Source: Psococerastis gibbosa
Lineage: Eukaryota; Arthropoda; Insecta; Psocodea; Psocidae
NCBI GenBank assembly: GCA_963971405.1
Contig: OZ020492.1
Span: forward strand, 5,332,001 to 5,396,000
Direction: 5' to 3'
Length of the DNA: 64,000 nucleotides
Shown: positions 14,001 through 23,000 of the stretch, one piece after another
Layout: each line of letters starts with the position of its first letter
How positions within the stretch are numbered: position 1 is the stretch's first letter
Translations under genes and position numbers: made by a program
Notes under the pieces: model-generated
Told to the model about the DNA's origin: nothing
The model's input: the letters and a program-made list of their open reading frames with translations, nothing else
Database searches by the model: none

Positions 14001-17000
14001 TTAATGTAAGTGTTATACACCGTATAATATTGCAATATATAGAATAAAGCCTCTCCTTTATTTTGATTTTTCCCTTCAGCTCTCCAGGCTCATTTTTTTG
14101 TATGTTACCTGTTTCCTTCCTGCGATGGTCGAAAAACTGTATCAGGTGTGCACTGGACAACGAGGTTGCCTAGGGAACGTCTAAAACAGTTTGTCTGCCT
14201 ACCTACCACTTTTGTTCACCGTTCTTATGTATTTTTAATGAACAAAATTTGAGCTGCGCATCACGTAGTCACGTCTTTCTTAAACAATAGCTAATTCTTT
14301 CACTTTTTTGTGATCTCTTCCGGCCACCTGAGTTGTTGATGTCGTGATCGGGCTGTTAAAAAGATGAATTGTGCTCCTGATCAGGCGCGGGAAGTTATTT
14401 CACCGAGTTTGTGGACGTCTTCGTGACTTTTAGCTGTTATTCAACATCAACGAGTGAGTAGACTGTCACGCGACTGCGCCAGTTGCGGAATGTTGACATG
14501 TCTTAGTTTGCAGCCTCCTGTCATTATCGGGTGCGCATGACCATAAGACGGTACCTTCTGGAATTTTAACTGCCCCCGCAGCGAGTATTGGAAATGGATC
14601 ATAATAAAGAGACCCTGTACGAACTACGAAGACTGATAGTGCGGATAAAAAACCACTCGGATGTTGACGAGTACCGGTTTAGTCTTGTAAGGAGAATAGA
14701 TAACAGTAGGTGGGCAAATAAGTGGCTGAAAGTGGAGGGTACCCGAAGGAGAGGGAGACTAAGGAAGATATTAAAAAAACGCTTTGGACCTCTCATAGTC
14801 TAACGTCTAATTTGGCTGGGACATTTTGTAAGAATGATAGAAGACCGCATGCCGAACAGATAAAGGATTTTTGTCTGACTAAGGCCCGAACCACGTTCAC
14901 CCGGGTGGCGGGTGATATACTACGATAACACTGGACTGATAACATCAGTTGAACCTTCGGTTGTTTACCCAGTGGTCAGTTGGATTGCTGGGTCCTGAGC
15001 TGCCGGGGACAGATGGACCGGAATCGAGTAAATGTGCATAAATTGGTTTTTATTTGCGTCTAATTCATAATTACGTGGGCACTGGATTTCACTTTTTTAT
15101 TGCTTTACTTCCGGTTGTTTGAACTGCAAATTTCCTACCAGTTTTAATGCAGGTATATTATATATACCTAGACGGGTATATGAGAGTTTATTAGTCAAAT
15201 GGTCCGTGAACTTAAAGGCCTAGTCCGAGTATTTGTTTTTCTGATTGATCGACACAAACAATCAGTCAAAATTTTCTATACATTTTGACTCCGGCCATTT
15301 TGACTCAGTTTTTTTTTATGTTTCCGGTACTAAAAGGGAGACCAAGTGCTGGCTTATTATTATTAATGTAACGCGGCTATTTTTTATTTTTTTCTGCTGG
15401 CCAGGAATAGCCCAGTTGGTAGAGAACTGGAGTGTGAAACGGTTGAGGTTCGAAAGTCGACAAGGAAGGAAAAATTATTTCCAGATCTTTGTCCAAATTA
15501 CCCTAATTTGTACCTTGCTTTTATTAGTAGGGGAAAACGCGACTGCTGGGCATGCCACTGACCAAAACATCCCAAATAGAGCAGTAGGGGCGGGATCTTC
15601 TACTACTTCCTCACTAGGTTGTTGTGCGTCTGCTGTTTTTATAGTTTAAAGACCTACATTGGAATGATAGGATTGAGGAAACATATTTGTGCCTAAAAGG
15701 GACCCGAACGTGAGTCTTCACTATTGATCGGTGAAGATTCTAGCCCTTTGACTCCGGAACTGGTTCCCGGTCGGCCTTATGAAGTAAAGTCAAATGGCGT
15801 GACATTGACCGGTCTGCTAAGGCGCCGATTCCACCGACCGGCTAGGGCTAAATACAAAAACGGTGACGTGGTAGCAGACATTCAAGACTTAGGCGGGGTT
15901 TCCACCGACCTTGCATTGCAGAATGCAAATGACATTGACGGAAATGTTTGTTTTCCTCTATTCCATAGTTAAAATTTATCAATGATCGTACAGTAAAATC
16001 ACAAACAAACTGAAATTAGAAAATGGCTTCATGGGATATGTTAAGTACAAACATTTTAATAGATTTCTATAAAAAGAAAAATTCAAATTTCCGTCAATGT
16101 CATTTGCATTCTGCAATGCGAGGTCGGTGGAAACCCCGCCTAAGTCTTGAATGTCTGTTACCACGTCACCGTATTTGTATTGAGCCCTAGCCGGTCGGTG
16201 GAAACCGCGCCTTATGAAGTAAAGTCAAATGGCGTGACATTGACCGGTCTGCTATGAGAGGTATTCTACCTATCACTTTCACCTGTAGACTTGCTTCATT
16301 TCTATTATAATATGACTTACACAGTGAGTCCGTTATACTTCCGAATTCATCAGCGCCTGATGACGATCGTCGTATATCAAATAAGATTGTTCTAAAACTT
16401 GTGTTTGTGTGCTTAAGGCAAGAAAGCTCGGGTGGTTGGAGCATTGAGGATGAATGTCTTGGAAGCTCAGTGTGCAAAAGTGGGGATGGAAAGGGGGCAT
16501 CAAGAGAGAAATGGCGGCCTGGTGTTGTTGCAGTGGCCAAAGTATACTCTACAAAAACCTTGCTTGATACCTGCCTGTTAGAGACCACACCAGGGGTGGC
16601 CAAAATATAACGAACCAGTGGCGGAGCCAGTTCTCAACCCACTAAAAATCTACAAAATAACCTTACTCTGTCCCAATATGAAAAGATATTGCCACAGACA
16701 TTATACATAGGGATAAGACTCCATATGTTTAACATCAATAACTCTATGCTGATTCTGGTCTTAGAGTTGTTTATAGATTGTAAACTTATATTGTCACTCT
16801 GGCAGATGAATAAAATTAGGCCAGCGGGTTTATCTTAGCAGAGTAACAAAATAAAACTTTAATTCTCGCTACTTTCATAATTTTGTAAACAGCGGAGCAT
16901 TCTTCTTACATTTCGCAACTAATGAGAGAAAGCAATATTTTTGGCCACCCCTGCCTTCTAACGATACTAGCTATCAAGCAAGGCTTTAGTGGAGTATAGT

Positions 17001-20000
17001 ACCGCGATAATGATGATACTCGTGTAGTTTTTATTACAGGAAATGGCGGGCCCAGGGCCGTGCCCAGGGAGGGGGTCCATGGGATCCGGACCCCCCTCCC
17101 CCCCGAAATAAATTTTTGTATGTAAACCTGTATGGTTTGAAGAATTTATCAATTAATTAATTACGTTTAAAAAAAATGTGAACCCCCCCCCCCAAAATCA
17201 AAACCTGGACACGGCCTTGGGCGGGCCTAAGTAAGTAGTAGAAGTAGTCTTGGTATCTTTCTTCCCTATAGCGTAGCTGCTCAACAACAGCCCCGCACGA
17301 TTTAACCAACTCCCATGGTTCCATCATATCAGTAAGTAGTCTTTCCCGAAGGTTTTCAGCAATTTAACGTCGTCGAAGATTATTTTTAAAAATTCTGCTT
17401 CTCTAAATACTGTCTAAGCGTGGCTTATACTGTGCAGGTTTTTTCTACTACATTATTTAGCTGTCTCTATAGTCTTTTAGCAACCTTCAGCAACTACGTC
17501 ATTCCGCCGCCCCGCCTTTCTTCTACAAGCTTCCAGAGGTCTTCACTTAAGTCATCCATCCACCTTTTGTATCTTCGAGCCTCTGGATCTTCGGATTCAT
17601 AGGCACTTTATTCCATCTACTCTTTCGACATTACCCAGCCATCTAATTTGCCCTACTTTTATGTAGTTTCTAATGGATTTGTCTGGCATAGTTCTGTGCC
17701 GTATGCACACAATGCACGCGCCAACCAAAGACACACAACCCCCGTTCATAAGGGGTAACTCAGGTATCTGCACATCGGACTCCACCACTCGCGACCCCTC
17801 TAGAACAGTCCTCTGTACTTAGCTTATGGACATGGAAGTCTCCATCCTGTTCAAGCGAAGAAATGATATTTCCAGTCATTTCCAGTTGCTTCCAGATTTT
17901 TCTACGGGCTTTTATAAACGCTGAGAGTCTGCAGTTAGTCAGTGCAATTCGGTCAATCTTAACGTTAGTTACTCGTGGTAATCTACTTTGTATATTTAAC
18001 CGGTTTTGTTGTGTTGTGTTGGATAAATACATTCTCGTCTCGATATTATTATTTTGCGTGTTGTCTATCGTCCCGTGCTTCAGAACATTATTATTGTAGT
18101 GCAATCCATCCGCTACAGTTCCTTTCTACAACCCTTCCGGTAACCTATTCTGATGATACCATTGTTCCCCTCACACTATTCCCTCTAGTATTTTGCAGCT
18201 AGGACCGTGAGAGATTTGTGATGTTACTGGGGATTGCAACCGGTATTGATGTTACATAAGCTTCTTTCATTTGTGGTCCAGAAGTGATATTTTGCCCCTT
18301 TATTTAATGATAACGTCCACTAGCTGGTTTTTGAAGAGTGCCTTATCATTACGAAATTAGTGTGTTTAAAGCGATATAGCTATTTACAATGGTAAATTTT
18401 ATTATTATAACATATTACTAATAACTGTAAAACTGATTGACTTAAGGAGCGGCCTGACTGTCTATTAAAAAAAAAAAAAATCGATAACCAATAATCACTG
18501 TTGTTTGATTGTCAATGGTTACCATTCTTGTCGCTCATTGGCTCTGGGTCCCTCTAGTCAGTATAAGACACCTTCCCATACACTTTATTCTACTTACTTT
18601 GAATGCACCCTAAACCCCAATACGGAATGGTCAACTAAATATAGTGCACAAATTCATTAAAAAATAATGATTTTTTCATCTTAATCGTAGAGTTACAGGG
18701 CTGTAAAATCCTATTCGGATTATAAGTACACTCAATTACGATGGCCCGCTTGCTTTACATGCCCGCTAATGCATGACCCGAATTTAACAAGTGTGGAAGT
18801 GCAACAAGCTTTTCTGTGACATTCAGAGTCTTTACTACCATTAGGCTATTTATTTTTCCAAAAATATTGTATTACCTTTTAAATTGTATGGTAAGCCACA
18901 ATTAGGCTAGCTGGTTGAGTAGCCAAAAGGGACTAAAGCTCGCCTGACATAAAGACATACTTTCATTGCTTTCCAATTTATACGTAGTATAAGGAAAGCT
19001 TTGTGATGGTCGAAATTTTCGATTCCGAGATTTCAACGGATTTACACGTTTTCAGGTACCAGGAACCCAAAAAAGTGGTTTTTACGAAATGTCTGTCTGT
19101 CTGTCTGTCTGTGCATTGATTTCCGGGCAAACTAATCGGTCGATTTTGATGAAATTTAGCATGTAGGTTTACAAAAATCATACCTTGGGATCATTTTATT
19201 TTGGGCCAACTCAATTTGGGGGGGGGGGGGGGTTATTCTCAAAAAACTCCAAAAAAACGTCTAAGAAAATTATTTCTCAAAAACAGCTCCAAGGATTTCT
19301 TTTAAATTCACATATATTGTAGTCGTTATTAATGTTGACAAAATACGGGGGGTCGCTTGCCCCTTGATAGTCTGCTTCTGGGGGTAAAAAAATATAAATA
19401 ACTAAATTATAATGAAAAATAACTAAAAAATAATTTTTCTGCGAAACCTTTTTTTCGATGATTTCTACCTTCAGGCATGTTTTAGGTCTTAAATTTAGTA
19501 ACGAGACCGGATAGGTTGCTTTCCCAAGAAAATATTTGGTTTTGCACAAAAAATTATAGAAAATTCGAGCTCAAATGCATTGCGTGCCCTGCCGTTATTG
19601 CTGTTTGGTAATTAATGTGTTGGTCTGACCTATCTAGAATTTATCTCACTTCCAGTGACGTCAGGTGGACAACCCCCCCCCCCCCCCCCCCCCCCGAGAT
19701 ATCGGAAATTTTACCACTGGAAAATTATTTACCATGAAATTACTCATTTTCTCCATCTACTAATGTTGATAAATTGGAAAGCATGTCCGAGCAAACTGGG
19801 ACCGGTTCTTCCATTTTATGAAAGTTCAGTGTGGTCAGAACTATTTTTTTCATTTGACGACTAAGGCACGCAATTCTGGGTGACAGTCCAATTTTTCACC
19901 ACCTGAGCTGGGCCTGGTCGAAAAATTCGTTCCTCGGATTATTCATTTACTAATGAAATACCATTTGGGACCCACTTACCTGCGCTAAGGATGACTTCTT

Positions 20001-23000
20001 TCTTGGCGTACACGACGTGGCGCTGCCCATCGCGTATGTATTCGACGCCGAAGGCCCGTCGAGTGTCTGGGTGGATGAGTACACGTGTCACCTGCGACCA
20101 GATGGATACGTGCAGGTTTCGCCGTAGTCGTACTGGACGAAGAAATGCCTGCCATAAGTTATATAAGTTATATTCAGTCAGCTTATAGAACTCAAAATAT
20201 ATAATCTGAGAAATAATTGCTATGTTTACCATGGTGTCTAGTAAGTTTTAATGAGGTAAAAGAAAACGATTGGAAAATATTTAACTTTTTACTAAAGCAC
20301 AAGCGATTACCGGATAATACTCCCCTTTCGAGCTGAGATTATTTAATGCTTCTTTTTGACACGGAAAAAAGTTAGGCTAGTTCTTCTGTAGTATAGTTAA
20401 CTGGTAGCTGATGTTGGTGAATACAATAATAATCCAATGCAATTACTTCGTTCTGACAATGAATTAACTATTTCTTTTCCAAATTTTTCCGATGGGCAGA
20501 ATTTTATTTTGAATGGACGCGGACGTAAGCATTGATTCGCTATTGGAGTTATGAGTGTCTACGCTTCCGCTCCGTATTAAAAGACTCATATTTTAGATAA
20601 ATTTAGTTTGATTACCTTTGATGCGCTGCAGCGTGTACCTCGCCGCATTGTGTATTGAAAAAGGGAAAAGCCAGTCTGTTTCTCCCCATTTATATCTCGG
20701 ATCTCGTAGCCCATTTCTTGCCCTGCTTGTAGAAAGGCGATTCCTGTAGTTTAAAATTAAAACAACATTAAAAAAATCTCCACGTATTACTCTGTCACAA
20801 AGTATTGCAATAAATCAGGACGGGTAGCCATTCTAGCCAACAGAGGGGACAATGTATGCGAATATAAAAAAATAGTTGGAAAAAGTTTAAATCCTTTTGT
20901 AGTTTTAGAGGGTAAAATCCCCTAAAATTCCCCCAAAATATGTGATATGATTTTTTCGAGCCATGCCAAAGGGTCATCCAAATCCGCCGAGTAGTTTTCC
21001 CACAAAACTATGAATAGATATTTCGTAAAAAAAAAATACTTTTTTGGTTCCTGGGACCTGAAAGCGTGTAAGTCCACTTTCCTTATACTACGTATACATA
21101 GTTATAATGCTTTAAAAAAAAATCATTGAAACTTCGCTCATGTGGTTTTTTAAAATTAAGAAGCATGCAACGTAGATACCATGTATATAATTATGTTTAA
21201 CCATTAACCATGTTATTTAGTCTTGCATAACAGCCTTTAATTTTATGCTAAATCTAATGTGCCATGACCTGCGAGAAATTAATTTCTTTAGTCAAGTGCT
21301 CCACTGGTATATACGCTGTCAAAAAACTTTCTGATAGTCGTTTCTAGAACATTTCTGATAGAAAAATGATAACGGGGCCCTGACCCCAACCCTATCTGCA
21401 GCCCGATCATGGCGATTTTAACACTGGGGTTAATATAATACCATGTCACGTGATGGTATTAATTCAATTGCTTAAAATTACAGTAAATTTCAGATTTTTT
21501 TTTAAATTTCGATGTTGGTAATGAGTTGATTAAGTAGTATGCTTCTTGGAAATCATCTATTCTCTTAAGAATTTTTCTTCATTTCTATGTGGTTGCTTAA
21601 CGAGGCATTAATTTACTCAAAAATATACCCATATCTGATTTTATTACAAAATAGGCTAGTTAGTAATCTCGCGTAACTGTGCCTTAACCCGCCAAAAAAT
21701 GTTTTGTTATACTTGACGTGATATTTTTATTTTATGGGATTTTATACCTATTTAGATAATAGGCCATATATGTATATACTGGTACATTTTTGAAAAAAAA
21801 AATGCTGAAGAACTGAACTTACGCGACGCTGCCGTAGCAAATTTATATATAAATGTAAATATCAAAATATAAACAGAAGTAAACTTTAAAATGAACAAGT
21901 TTTAAATTTGAAATACATAAATAAACATAAATACATAGCCTATATTATAAATATAAAATAATTATAAATTATTTGTCTAAATCTAAGGTATAAAAAATTA
22001 AGAAACTCACCAAAAATGTAGCTGAAGATCATTCAATTGTTTAAAAATACACAATTTCAATTTTCCGCTTTTATCTTCTTTTTTATTTTGATCGCTTCGT
22101 CACAAAAAAAAAGAACCGGTCCGAGTTCACTCGAACATGCTTTCCAATTTATCAATTAGTAGTTAGAGAAAATTAGTAATTTCGTGGTAAATAATTTTCA
22201 TATGGCTAAATTAATTTTCGATATCATGGGGGGGGGGGGGTTGTCTACCTGACGTCACTGGAGGTGAGGTAAATTCTAGATAGGTCAGACCAACACATTA
22301 CCATACAGTAATAATGGCAGGGCAGGCAATGCATTTGACCGTGAATTTTCTATCATTTTTTCAAAAAAACATTTTTTCCCCAAAACCAAAACGTTTTTTG
22401 CGAAAGCAACCTGTCCGGTTTCGTTACTCAATTTAACACCTAAAACATGACTGAAGGTAGAAATCAGCGATCGAAAGGTTTAGCAGATAAATTATTTTTT
22501 AGTCATTTTTCATGAAAATTGAGTTATTTTTAATTTTTTACCCCCAGAAGCAAACCATCAAGGGGCAAGCGACCCCCCGCATTTTTTCAACATTAATAAC
22601 GACTACAATATATGAGAATTTAAACGAAATCGTTGTGGCCGTTTTTGAGAAATATTTTTTTTATAACGTTTTTTATGAGTTTTTTGAGAATAAAACCCCC
22701 ACAAATTGAGTTAGCCAAAAAAAAAAAAAAAATTGTACCGAGGTATAATTTTTGTGAACCTAAATGCCGAATTTCATCAAAATCGACAAAGTAGTTTGCC
22801 TGGAAATCGGCGAACAGACAGACATACAGACAGAGCGACAGACAGACATTTCATAAAAACCACTTTTTTGCGTTCCTGGGACCTCAAAACGTGTAAATCC
22901 GGTGAAATCTCGAAATCGAAAATTTCAACCATCACTAAGCCTTCCTTATACTACGTATAAATTGGAAAGCAAAAATTTAAAATAAGGAAGAAATCTATAC

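Larger units (their letters stand above)
7683..19979. other. GMC-A intron 5 (12.3 kb)
   Basis: Bounded by coding exons 5 and 6. Contains LINE remnants (8236, 14588, 17440), hAT-like MITEs (9334, 9935, 17053), palindromic tRNA elements (11374-13975), SINEs (13085, 15402), the TA MITE at 15820 and GCTTTCC copy 3. The parts at 10260-11370, 13976-14587 and 17700-18960 show nothing I recognise. No conserved gene nested inside was found. Confidence 0.75.
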
